A DNA stretch of 64,000 nt from Pectinophora gossypiella (taxonomy: Eukaryota; Arthropoda; Insecta; Lepidoptera; Gelechiidae), in the NCBI RefSeq assembly GCF_024362695.1, contig NC_065433.1, positions 28,057,700 to 28,121,699 of the forward strand. The letters are read 5' to 3'. The notes below the pieces were generated by a model that saw only the letters and a list, made by a program, of their open reading frames with translations, ran no database searches and was not told the DNA's origin. Of this stretch, positions 28,501 to 38,467 are shown piece by piece; within the stretch, counting starts at the first letter, position 1, and every line of letters starts with the position of its first letter. A program made the translations under genes and the position numbers.

Positions 28501-31500
28501 CGCGCAGCCAATGCCTTGGACAAGTGGTTTCGCAAAAGGATAAACGAAGTAAACCCGGAGGAAACTGTTACTATAACACGCCATGGTCAAGCTGTCAACC
28601 CAAATTCATCTAGATGTTTGGCAAGTAGATCCCTTGGGAGGAGCAATTCAAATATATCGGCAAAGTCTTAGGCAGACGCCTAACGTTTCGGGCGCATATG
28701 AAACATGTGAGTGAACGCGTCGCGTTTGTAATGGGCCGTCTTCACTGTCTCGTAAACAAGCGTAGTAAAAGCGTTTTTACCGTTTTTATGGGTAGATATA
28801 TTGTAAGATATAAAAATGTCAAGAGGTACATAATGTCAATTTAAAATTAAAAGTTACAATCAAAAAAATCTACACGATTTACATCCATCCGATCATGACC
28901 TATGCCGGGGTCGTTTTCAATCAGGCGAGTACCTCTCTCGCGTTCAGGTGATACAAAATCGTTTCATGCAAAAAAACATGCGAAAAACCTCTATAAGAAA
29001 CAGAATGGTCTCAATAGCAAAACTATTTGACTAAAAAAACCTAAAACATCTAATTATTGTCGTGTTTTCCAGGCAAGTAACCAAATTACAAATAACAACA
29101 ACCAATACACAACATGAATACACCAAATTAGTCGTCAGACAGTAAAACCAAATCTTTGCCAATAATCGTTCGCGCATTGAGGTAAATCAAGTACGCATCG
29201 GTGCGATGCTATGAATATCCGCACTATAAGCTTTAAGTGAACCAACAAACCAAATTAAGTATATTATTTTGAATACAAATCTGTGGAATATAATGTTTGT
29301 ACGTTGCAGCACCGCTATGCCAGATGTTCCCCAAGAATGTATTCTTTCCTCACCCCAGCGATAACTGCAAAAAGTGCAAATGTTTCGAAGAGGTTCCGGA
29401 GCTAAAGATATTGTGCATCCCAGAACAGAATTGTGGTGAGAATTTAATTAAAAATATAAATATTGAACAGTCTGTATTTATTTCGATCCACAGTCAAAAT
29501 GCTGATCAGAAAAAAAACATGATATGACATAAGAAATATGTTTTTGGCTCCAAACATGCGCAAACTGAGTATGTCTTTCACTGTACATACTGTAAATATA
29601 AAGTGTTAAATTTGTTATCAAGTGATCATACTTAGTTTGCTAAAAACACACCGTTCAATTTTATAATTTCTCAATTTTAATCATTTTAAAATATTTTTCG
29701 TTTTGTTACCAGGATTTGCATCAATACTCCCATTCCTTCCATCTATCTTACCCTCTCAATCATATCTCCCACATACAATGACATCATTCCCTGATGGTCC
29801 AGCAGGAGTAGAGCATCCAACTAATATTATTCAACCCGATTTTACACCTAAAATAAAAGATGATTTACCTTTCCCTTCTGAACCAGGAAAATACCCCAAC
29901 TCTCCAGATTCATTTGCAGAAGCTTTTGCATATTCACCAGATTTGCTAGTGTCATCCAACAACATTAATCCGTTATTACCTGGGTCACAGAAACCATTTG
30001 CGCCTGCATATACAAATGTACCCAGCACGTCTCCATTACCACACCCAATTCCATCAGTTCCTACCGTCTCGGGCCAGGCCATTGACGATTCTAAAGAAGA
30101 ACCTATTCTAGTTCCATATGTAGGACAGCTTAACGACGGTCCCGGGTTGTTCCCGACGCAATCGCCTCAGCCTCTGATACCGACGGTGTCGCCTCAATTT
30201 TATCCAACCTTCATCCCACCAACTACAACTGCACTGGATTCGCAAGTGCCGGGCTCGACGCCAATTCCAGCTGGGGCACCTGTATCAACTCCAAGTTTGG
30301 TATCGGGAGCGCGTGAGTCTCGGTTAATAAATCTGTTATTGCATCCTACCCGTTTAACATTTGACTTATTAAAATCTCTTTGTTTTAGTACCATGGCCTC
30401 CAGTCACAGACATTAATCAAGAATATCGTGGACCCTTACTTGGTCCTCCACCACGTAAGTAAAATAATATCTAACGATATATAAGAGTGCACGAACAAAG
30501 TAATGTGGGTCCACAATCTTCGCAGGTTGTTTTATTACGGTACATAAATGAATGTCATTTGGTGTTGACAGACGAGTCGTGCAGGCCGTACCCGGCCAAC
30601 ACAACGTTCCAGCACCCGTGGTCCGACTGCCAGGTGTGCCGCTGCAACGAGCTCCACTCCGCCGGACACGTCTCCATCGAGGTCAACTGCTACACCAAGC
30701 CCGAGTGCTGTCAGTACTGCCACTATCGTCACACGTTTCTTCACACCTCTACTGTATCACTGACATTTTCCGTTATATTTGCAGGCATCGTCCCGCCGCC
30801 TACAACCGTGTCAATTAATGGTAATGAAAAAATAAATATGAGTGTATTGTAAAGTCAACACGAAATTTTTACAAACTTAATAGTCTGATAGAGATTTATT
30901 CATAATAAATTCTGGCCTGTGTTACAGCACAATCTGAAGAACTGCAGTTACTTGGTAAATATAATAACACTTACCTATTGATTACCTGTTACAAATATTT
31001 TGAAAGGGATGTATATACTTGACTACTTTTATCTTGCAGACAAGTTATGCGAGTACAAGACGTTCGGCGTGGAGTTCACAGACCCGCGCGACTCGTGCCG
31101 CCTGTGCAGGTGCCAGGTGCGCGGGCGCTTCGTGGCGCCAACCTGCCGCGACCGCTGTCAGTACAACCACATCACCCTTAAACTGTAGTAACAGAGGTGT
31201 AGTGGCGTCACTACACGACGACAAGACGCGACGCTAAGAAGACATCACCGCAACCACTAGCAATACACTTACTTGCCTACAACGATTGACCGATCCCTCA
31301 ATCCAAATGTAAAGTAACAAAAAAATTCAACACTCAACTGGCAATGGACGTCAAAATTAACAAACAAACAAAAATTGGGGAATTAACAATCACCTAAGGT
31401 ACCATTAAAAGAGCAAAACGTGAAAGGGCACATTCAGGGGGAAATAAACGAGCCCAATGTTGCGGGACGTTACGCGGCTTTGGAACCAAATATTATTGGC

Positions 31501-33261
31501 AGGAATTATTATGGAACGGAGGGTTGACCACAGAATATGAAGGCAACCATGCAACCGGCGCAGCACAGCAGCAAGCACAGCTGATGTATACCAGGACAAG
31601 TGACGTGACTGCCTTATTCATTTTCTTGGTGTCTCTATTTAAAATGTGTTTACGATAAACCAGTTTTTACATAGACATCGTATGGAAAAGTGTGATACTA
31701 CCTAATAATACTACCTACATAGAGGTTAAGAGGGTAGGTGACTGGTGAGGCCCTCATACCTACATTGAAATACATTGCTCAAACTCCGTGGTTTAGATAA
31801 ACTTGGCAAAATAAAAAAATGTTTATAGCAAAATCTTTAAAGAATAAAATTATTTTTACAGGCAAAACGAATCCATTGGAATCCACGACTAACTTCGGCG
31901 TCAGCTCGAATTGGAATCCTGGAAGCTCAGTATTCACCGAGAGCAACGAATTATATAACTCTAAACCATATTCGAAAAACCTAGCGTCTGTGAACCAACA
32001 GAATTCAGTTTCCGCAGTGGCTGGAGCGGTCGCTAGTGTAGAGTTACCAAGCCAAGATGTGCCACAAAACTCTCTTCTGCTGAACCCTCTTCAATCGAAC
32101 GTATATCCAACGAACTCTCCACCATTTTATGGATACCAGAATGGCATTGTGCAGGGACCGGTAGGTGCACAGCCCGGATTGTATCCACCTAGTACCAATC
32201 AATATTACACTACGCCTGCGGCTCGTTTACCGACCTCTAACAACTATGAAATGGGAACAAATGGAATTCAAGATTCTTACAGTCGAGGAGTAGCCGCAGC
32301 GAGCGCCTCGAGCAGCGTCAACAACTATCTACCCCCCACCTCTTTCGAACCGCCTGTGAAGGGTCTTGAGGGCTACGGGTTCCCGTCATACGCAACGAAC
32401 ACTGCGAAGGTCGAAGCGATGTCCGCTGCGTACTCGACGGGCTCCAACGCGTACTACTCCACCGCCGCGCCCGACGCGCTGGCTTACTTGAGATCGACAG
32501 CGAAACCGACTGCCTGGGACACTACAACGCCGTCTATTTCTCAAGGAGATTCAAGTAAATATACGACACTCTTTTAACAATATACTATGATGAAATAAAT
32601 TGATGAAGTAATGAAGACCGTTCGGTTGTAGGCACGGAGGCATGGGCCAAGGCGCTCGCCGCCGCGGGAGCGGGCGCCAAGGTGACGCGCTCAGGTTAGT
32701 GCCGCACTGCTGCTCTACACTCACGTACTATTCGCTACAAACACATTCAACCTTACATTTATCTACCTGTTACACCTATTCACTTTCCTGAAATGACTCG
32801 CCGAAGTATTGTTAGCTAAGGAAATTATTTAGCCGAAGTTGCGCATAATTTTTAACAAGCATATCCCAGTAATCCCTTGTGGGGTCTGACAACTTTAGGG
32901 ACATAAATTAAAAATATATTACAAGAGCAGATGGTGTTCGGGTCTCATGCAAATTCTATTTAATCAAACTTCCGTAGAATTCCCTCGGCTTGGCTTACTA
33001 CTTATTGTGGGTTTTCTTCGCAAAAATCGCCTTCTAAGGTAAAAAGTATTTCATTTAACATGGAGTATATAAGCAGTGTACAGGAAGGGATGTCGCAAGC
33101 GGCGCTTTGTGTATGTTTGTATGTGTGCGTGGTGGTTGCACGCAGATGGGGCGCGGTGCCAGTACGCGGGCGACCGCTACCACGCGCGCTGCCAGCCCTG
33201 CTACTGCCTGCGCGGCGCTGGCGCACTCTACGCCATGTGCTTGGGCGAACCCTGCTCATAA
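25428..33261 (+). CDS. Secreted protein with six cysteine modules (VWC/pacifastin-like), 18 exons
   Basis: Model: 25428-25527, 25607-25681, 25764-26270, 26776-26838, 26913-27263, 28034-28168, 28242-28268, 28347-28379, 29310-29435, 29713-30312, 30389-30454, 30572-30709, 30785-30820, 30928-30954, 31040-31156, 31862-32554, 32632-32694, 33146-33261. Lengths sum to 3,273 nt, 1,090 residues plus stop. All introns are phase 1 and every internal exon is a multiple of three, which strongly supports the joins. It begins with a signal peptide (GALVAAALLFVALHAQ). Six modules C-x(10-15)-C-x2-C-x-C-x(10-14)-C-x(2-5)-C alternate with Pro/Tyr/Ser/Ala-rich linkers. The C-x2-C-x-C core resembles VWC and pacifastin inhibitor domains. 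Role is unknown: matrix protein, adhesive or polyvalent inhibitor are possible. An additional exon or alternative use of cassettes cannot be excluded. Confidence 0.8.
25764..26270 (+). CDS. Linker exon with Ala-Gln motifs
   Basis: 169 codons in phase 1-1. Ser/Thr/Asn-rich, with ALAQAEAAWDYG, YGTGYIAGPP and SSQAQANAQRDYNYA. The Ala-Gln and Gly-Tyr motifs resemble the silk-like exon of the upstream gene and hint at common ancestry or convergent composition. Confidence 0.75.
26913..27263 (+). CDS. Cysteine module 1 plus GYPGA linker
   Basis: 117 codons in phase 1-1. The module is C-x15-C-x2-C-x-C-x10-C-x2-C-x2-C, so it carries one more cysteine than the others. It is followed by a Pro/Gly/Tyr linker with repeats PGYPGAEPGYPGAGFEYP. 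Confidence 0.78.
27337..27899. mobile_element. MITE-like element with about 45-bp inverted ends
   Basis: The left end (GTATATGTCGAGGCCAGATC, then AATTGATCATTTCATGATGT) matches the reverse complement of the right end (GTATATGTCGTGGCCAGATC, AATTGATCATTTCGTGATGT) with few mismatches over about 45 bp. The interior is AT-rich and full of short palindromes (TTTCATGAAAT, ATCATGAT) and repeats of 'atatggccaaacgttg'. No reading frame. It sits in the intron between exons 5 and 6. A clear target duplication was not found. Confidence 0.65.
28034..28168 (+). CDS. Cysteine module 2 exon
   Basis: 45 codons in phase 1-1. C-x15-C-x2-C-x-C-x13-C-x5-C with the FEHP-x3-C motif shared with modules 3 and 4 (FPHP, FQHP). 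One exon equals one domain. It is followed by two small Pro-rich cassettes, 28242-28268 and 28347-28379. Confidence 0.8.
28470..29235 (+). mobile_element. Decayed non-LTR retrotransposon fragment (reverse transcriptase C-terminal part)
   Basis: Interrupted frames read NALDKWFRKRINEVNPEE, then HMKHVSERVAFVMGRLHCL, then IHPIMTYAGVVFNQA. They are in the order and spacing seen between the reverse transcriptase thumb and the C-terminus of Jockey/CR1-type elements (family knowledge). Frames are broken by stops and shifts, so it is dead. It lies in the intron between exons 8 and 9. Confidence 0.65.
29310..29435 (+). CDS. Cysteine module 3 exon
   Basis: 42 codons in phase 1-1: C-x15-C-x2-C-x-C-x10-C-x5-C. 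Lys-rich core (CKKCKC). Confidence 0.8.
29713..30312 (+). CDS. Pro/Ser-rich linker exon
   Basis: 200 codons in phase 1-1, no cysteines. Rich in Pro, Ser, Thr and Phe with a loose pattern of LP, SP and TP, as in O-glycosylated spacer regions. Donor GAGCGC|GTGAGT. Confidence 0.78.
30572..30709 (+). CDS. Cysteine module 4 exon
   Basis: 46 codons in phase 1-1: C-x15-C-x2-C-x-C-x14-C-x5-C with FQHP-x3-C. Donor T|GTCAGT, reused at module 5 and in both Kazal-like genes downstream. Two short cassettes follow (30785-30820, 30928-30954). Confidence 0.8.
31040..31156 (+). CDS. Cysteine module 5 exon
   Basis: 39 codons in phase 1-1: C-x15-C-x2-C-x-C-x10-C-x3-C. The frame continues past the exon to a stop at 31186, but a T|GTCAGT donor joins it in phase to 31862. 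The last cysteine of the module is completed across the splice junction. Confidence 0.78.
31862..32554 (+). CDS. Large Tyr/Ser/Asn/Pro-rich linker exon
   Basis: 231 codons in phase 1-1, no cysteines after the junction codon. Contains PPFYGYQNG, YPPSTNQYYTTP and AYSTGSNAYYSTAAPDALAY. The tyrosine-rich, low-hydrophobicity composition is frequent in cross-linked insect matrices (inference). Confidence 0.78.
33146..33261 (+). CDS. Cysteine module 6 and C-terminus
   Basis: Final exon: D-G-A-R, then C-x10-C-x2-C-x-C-x10-C-x4-C and a stop right after the last C-S. The shorter first spacing (10 rather than 15) makes this the closest to the pacifastin spacing. Confidence 0.78.
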
Positions 33262-33945
33262 CGAATTCTTCTTTCTTCTGTTGGTAACTACCTATCTAAT
33301 CACTATCCTTTATTTTATTATATTCCAACCTTGGCTTTCTCTAACATAATTATAGTTCATAAAATAACTTGAATATCTCCTACGTGTACGTACTGTCATT
33401 ATATGAATAATAACATTTCCAGGGGCAGACGAAAAGCTCGAGTGACGAAACAAAACGAATGTATATATGAACGTCAACAGACGATGGAGGCGGGACGAGC
33501 AGCAGAATACGGACTATGGCGATGTTTTAATTAGTATTAGTGTGTACGTACAGCAAGCAGCAAGTGATGAGGCACGCTCCATTTTTGAAAATAATTATAA
33601 TGAGGCATTACGGCGATAGTGTTTTATTTATGATAGTAACATTTGACACAGTGAGTGTGCGTATGTACATACTGAAATATAATACTTATCGTAGAAGTAG
33701 GATCTACTATGCAAACCAAATCAGAACCATTTTTGTAATCGGTAAAAACATAAAGAGTTCACTGCGGCCGGCAGCGGCGCGCGCGCACGTCATAATGTAG
33801 CACCATACACCGCTCTTAAATATCCAATAAGCAGTAAAATACTCTGTGACAAATCGTATAGTACCTCCGCACCTTATTACAACAAAAGGACGCGAAACAT
33901 GTGAATTTAATATTGCGACCAAAACAGTAATAAAAGAGCAGGATA

Positions 33946-35864
33946 ATGTCAGTTTGGAAAGTAACGTTGGTACTAATAAGCGGTAAGAAATTCGATAAAA
34001 GCCAATACTAAAATACTATTAGCCCCATAAATTACATAGTTTGTTCGAAACATTCAGAACACATAAAAATAAAGAGTAAGTAAAAGTTGGTTTATTTTGG
34101 TGTAGACTCAAGTCGAAAGAATTTTTAAAATAATACTATGATTGTATTGTATCATATTATCTGGAGCACATGTCCGCAACTTAAGAATAACCAGTTTGAT
34201 GATATTTAAGTTAAACAGCTGGGTTAGAAGGGTTGTGTGAGAGTGAGCGGGGGGGTGGGGTGTGCGCAGGCGCGGCGGTGTCGCCGGCGGCCGCGGGCAA
34301 GGACTACCACGCGACGCCGTACCTGCAGCACATCGACGAGATGCCCGACCTGGCGCAGGTGAGCGGCGCGGGCGCCATCCGCGGCCCCAACTGGTACGAC
34401 TACGACACCTCCAAGTCCAAGAGCGACAGCGACGTCCAGAAGGAAGGTGGCGACAAGTTAGTATCACCACCCATCTACCTGATCACTAATCGGAACCTTT
34501 ACGCTACACAGATACCCACACAAAAGTCCCTGGTAAAACAAAATCTACCAAGACTACTGTACCGCACACACACAAACAGAGAACACACTGTGCGGCCTTA
34601 CTGCTGACGAGCCTTATTATAGACAGCTTAAGCCGTAAACACAACTCGACAGTCAAGTTTAGTTCAATGATAGCTTTTGGTTTTTATGTAAATACACATT
34701 CAATTTTGGAGACGCGGTCGTAAAGACAACGCTGGTATGACCAACGTGGCACATAGAACGTGTGGCCAGCAGATTGTCCGTTTGTTGCAGCTCCATGTCC
34801 ATCAACTCGGCGTCCAATGTCAAGGCCAAGCACTCCTCCGCCGGCAGCTCTTTCGAGACCAAGGAGAAGAGATGGGCGTGAGTACCAAACTGTACTATAT
34901 TACAATCCTTGCAATCCTAAAGGTCTATGTGGCCAGGGAAAAGTCCAAAAATATCTTTTCAATATACACGTCATATATTAATCCTGAAACGCAAATATTT
35001 AACAAAACATAGACTTCAAGAGAAAAAAATTAAAAGAAAAATAGCCTTTTGTCAAGCCGGGACGAGTGTAATCGTTACACCTGAGTCCTCATCACCGTCA
35101 GTTCTGCTGACTGATTTATATTTCTTGTTGTTTCTTAGTTGATTATTATATTTCTTGGACCGATAAACCAATAATTAATAAATTAGGATCGTGCAGGTAG
35201 TGTCAAGTACATGGGCGGTGGTGTGTTGCAGGGACCGCGCGTACCGCGAGTGCACGCCGTGTCCCCTGGACATGATCCGCAAGCACACCAACATCGGCAT
35301 CAAGTGGGTGTGCGGCGCGTACCAGCGCGCGCGCCGCTCTTTCAAGAGCGAGTGCATGATGCGCTACCGCAACTGCCAGGACGGCACCAGTCAGTACCTA
35401 CACTACACTATACACACTAGACGCACCACGCAGTACGCACGAGGTGCGGTGACGATGATCACGAATACCTGAACATGATGACGTGGATACCCGTAACACA
35501 AGTAATAAAGTCGTAGAATTAAATTCAATTACTTACATTGATTGTTCATCGTTACAACGGCAGGAGACTAGTGGATGAGGGTAGCGCAGGACCGGGAAGG
35601 GTGGTGCAAAATGGAGGAGGCATGACCGGGCTAATTGATGTAGAAATTGAGCGTTAATATAATACAGTAATTAAAATATTCTTCGCAAATTATGGCAATT
35701 CCAAATATATACTCTCTATATCAATCATCTATACGTGTATAACCCCCGCACTGCACGTACACTGATACAGTATTGATGTTGCAGTGTTCGTGAAGGTGTC
35801 CGACCACCGCTGCAAGGAGGACGCCTACCACGGGCGACACTGGTTCTACATTTATAAAGTTTAA
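33946..35864 (+). CDS. Small secreted protein with divergent Kazal-like domain (copy A)
   Basis: Model: 33946-33982, 34270-34456, 34791-34877, 35232-35389, 35785-35864; 549 nt, 182 residues plus stop. The start MSVWKVTLVLISG gives a short signal peptide in phase 1. Then come an acidic/Tyr stretch (NWYDYDTSKSKSDSD), a Ser-rich linker, and a six-cysteine domain C-x2-C-x18-C-x13-C-x6-C-x13-C. The VCG and S-x-C-x6-C elements match Kazal inhibitors; the C3-C4 loop is longer than usual and basic (QRARRSFKS). It may inhibit a serine protease or be a Kazal-derived binding module. Paralogue of 36618-38467, with the same intron phases in the domain. Confidence 0.78.
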
Positions 35865-35869
35865 ATAAA
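35864..35869 (+). terminator. Poly(A) signal overlapping the stop of copy A
   Basis: AATAAA immediately overlaps the stop TAA; a second ATAATAAA-like word occurs near 35910. Either could end the transcript. Confidence 0.35.
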
Positions 35870-36617
35870 TTGAAGACTCGTCAACAATATTAATATAATA
35901 TTATTTAACATAATAAATATGCTTTCTTGTTCATTTTGAAACGAAAATCCGTAAACGTTATAATTGTAGTACTCGACGCTTACGATAATACGCCGATACC
36001 TATGAAAGGTTCAATTTTATACATTTCCACAACAATTTCTAGTACGAGTGTAATATTATTATTTCGTATATGGGCTTGCTTTCCTTATCCGTGTGGGACA
36101 CGACCAGCTGATGTTAGCTGCTCACATAATTACGCGACTGCTTTTAATTATCGCCATACCTACCTGCCTACTGTAACCCGCATACGTATAACAGTTGTTA
36201 AACTGTTTACATTCTTAAACAACAATAAAGTATGAACAAGGTGTGTATGTAAAAAAGTATTTGATTACAATTAAACGTTTTTACTTGACAAAAGGGTCAA
36301 GACAAAAAAGATGAGAAACAATTCCAACGGATCCAACGGATTCCTTGTATTAGAGGACAAACTTATTTCCGACAACTCGACGACTCATTGCGTCAAGGCT
36401 GTGTTATTATATTTGTTAAGTATATTTAGATTTGAAGTGCTGAAAGGCGTTTGCTTATCCAGTTGTAATATGCAAAGCAAGCAATAAACAATGTTTTCAT
36501 ATGTAATAAAAACTTTAATAGGTAAAAAAGTCAATGAATTTTGTAGCGGAAACGAGTTATCGCAGTAAGAGGGCGATGCGTTGCGCAAGTTGTATGAGTG
36601 GTCGGTGGCCGTGAACG

Positions 36618-38467
36618 ATGCTGCGGCTGCCCGGGACGCTGCTCTGGCTGATGCTCGCTGGTGAGACACACACACACCGCCTTGGCTTCATTACCAACTG
36701 TTTTAAAGCATTTTCACAGAGTCTTGCCAATGGATAGCCGTATTTTGAGCGAACGATCTATCACAGTGATCATGTTGGCACTTTCTTGACCTCTCCGTAA
36801 ATGCCATAAAGCTCAACTTCGATCATGTATGGGGCAGATATTGCAGCTAGATATGGGATACTTCTACTGAGTGTCTATGTGCCAATACGGACACATTCAT
36901 TAGTAGGACTAGGAGGCCAATGATTTCAAACGAGCCTGGTGAAGATCTGTCTGAAGAGCTTTGAAGAGCTTAGTCTGGAGAAAATCCATATCATAAGGAC
37001 ATTCACAGAAAGCTCGCTGAGGTGTGGGTACTTAGTTCATCTTGCGATGATGGTACCTCGCACTACCTCAGTAGGGATATCGTGAGCTTATGTGTATGTG
37101 TGTGATAATGACATTTGTAATGCACTCGGCAGTGGAGGTGCTGTCCGTGCCATGGCCGCAGGAAATGCCGCCCACGCCCACCACGAGCTGCGAGCCCGGC
37201 GAGCCGGAGACCACGCAGGTGGTGGTAGTCGCCGGCGGCGGGGGCGGGGGCGGGGGCGGGAAGAAGGACAAGAAGGGCCGCTCCACTTCCTCCTCCTCCG
37301 GCGAGGCCAAGAAGGACGCCGGTAACACACGGCGCGCACTCCACTACCCTTATTTTAATTTATCTTGATTTATATTATTAATGAACGCCCTGTCAGGGGC
37401 CTTGAGCAGCTCAATAATAACCCTGACACCAGAATTGGTAAAGTCTTTAATCTACCTTATAACACATATGAATGAAGAAGAAGATTACTAAAAAAAGCTT
37501 GTAACAGTATTAGTTTATTTATTTTTACTTTTTTTGGTGGCTCGTGCCACTTAATCAGTAGCTCTTTAATTAACGTCAATGTATTCTGTTGCAACGCTAG
37601 GAAGTGCCGATCAGACTCTCTCGATGTCGGGCGCCAACTCCGACGAGTCGGGTAAGGGCAAGAAGGACAGTAAGAAGTACTACCCCAAGTCCACCGAGGA
37701 GAGGCACGGCTGGTGAGTACCAACCCAGCAGGCGGCCCAGCGCCCACCACCAGTACCTACTAATAGTTGACACTCAGGAGCTAGGTACTGTCTTAAACAA
37801 CGTTATATACCTATAATTTCATGAGATGCGGCAAAGACGAAGAATTATTATTTTTTATTTACAGGAGAAAATGGCATCGCAAGTGCACGCGGTGCATCGC
37901 TGACGAGAAGAAGAAGTGGCGCGACCCGAGCATCAGTTGGGTGTGCGGCGCGTACCAGCGCGCGCGCCGCTCCTTCAAGAGCCTCTGCATGATGCGCTAC
38001 CGCAACTGCCAGGATGGCACCAGTCAGTATTATGCAATAGGTGACGTCGACGGTGGTACTCAGTGGGCAGACACGTCCCGGACACTCCGACACGTGTTTG
38101 TACACAAGTACACTGTTGTAACCGCGTGCGCGCCGCGTTGTCCCGCGAGTGCGGCCTCCTCTTTCTCCGTACGTCTTACGGACTGAAGTGCGTACCAAAT
38201 TAGAGGTGGTGTAATCAATCTCGTATGGATGCGGAGCGCAGAGTGTCTCTTCTTATGCGCAGTACTATTGTTTATTATCTGGGTAACCCATGTGTTGCAG
38301 TGTTCGTGCCGATCCACATGCACCGGTGCGCGGACGACCCGCGCAACGGCGACCACTTCCTCTACGACTACAAAGTAGTGCTGACGGACGACGACAAGTC
38401 CTCGTCCGGCTCCGACTCCGACTCCGGCACCGAGGAAGAAGAGGAAAGCAGCGACGACGCCTCGTAG
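36618..38467 (+). CDS. Small secreted protein with divergent Kazal-like domain (copy B)
   Basis: Model: 36618-36660, 37133-37321, 37601-37712, 37865-38022, 38301-38467; 669 nt, 222 residues plus stop. Signal peptide MLRLPGTLLWLMLAG. The second exon has a nine-glycine run followed by KKDKKG. The third is Ser/Lys/Tyr-rich. The fourth is 158 nt, exactly like copy A, and shares W-V-C-G-A-Y-Q-R-A-R-R-S-F-K-S and M-M-R-Y-R-N-C-Q-D-G-T. The C-terminus differs: an acidic Ser/Asp/Glu tail (SGSDSDSGTEEEEESSDD) replaces copy A's short YIYKV end. Tandem duplication followed by divergence of the flanks, with the domain conserved, is the simplest reading. Confidence 0.8.
37381..37485 (+). repeat. SINE 3'-end fragment
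   Basis: 'gtcaggggcc...aataataaccctgacacc...gaagaagaag' matches the 3' part of the SINE at 46200-46512 in the opposite genomic orientation. It lies in an intron of copy B. Confidence 0.5.

Noticed and set aside
31157..31188. Stop codon after module 5 as the end of the cysteine-module gene
   Set aside because: A T|GTCAGT donor identical to the one after module 4 joins in phase to 31862, completing the last cysteine, and a further in-phase module follows at 33146. An alternative short isoform ending here remains possible.
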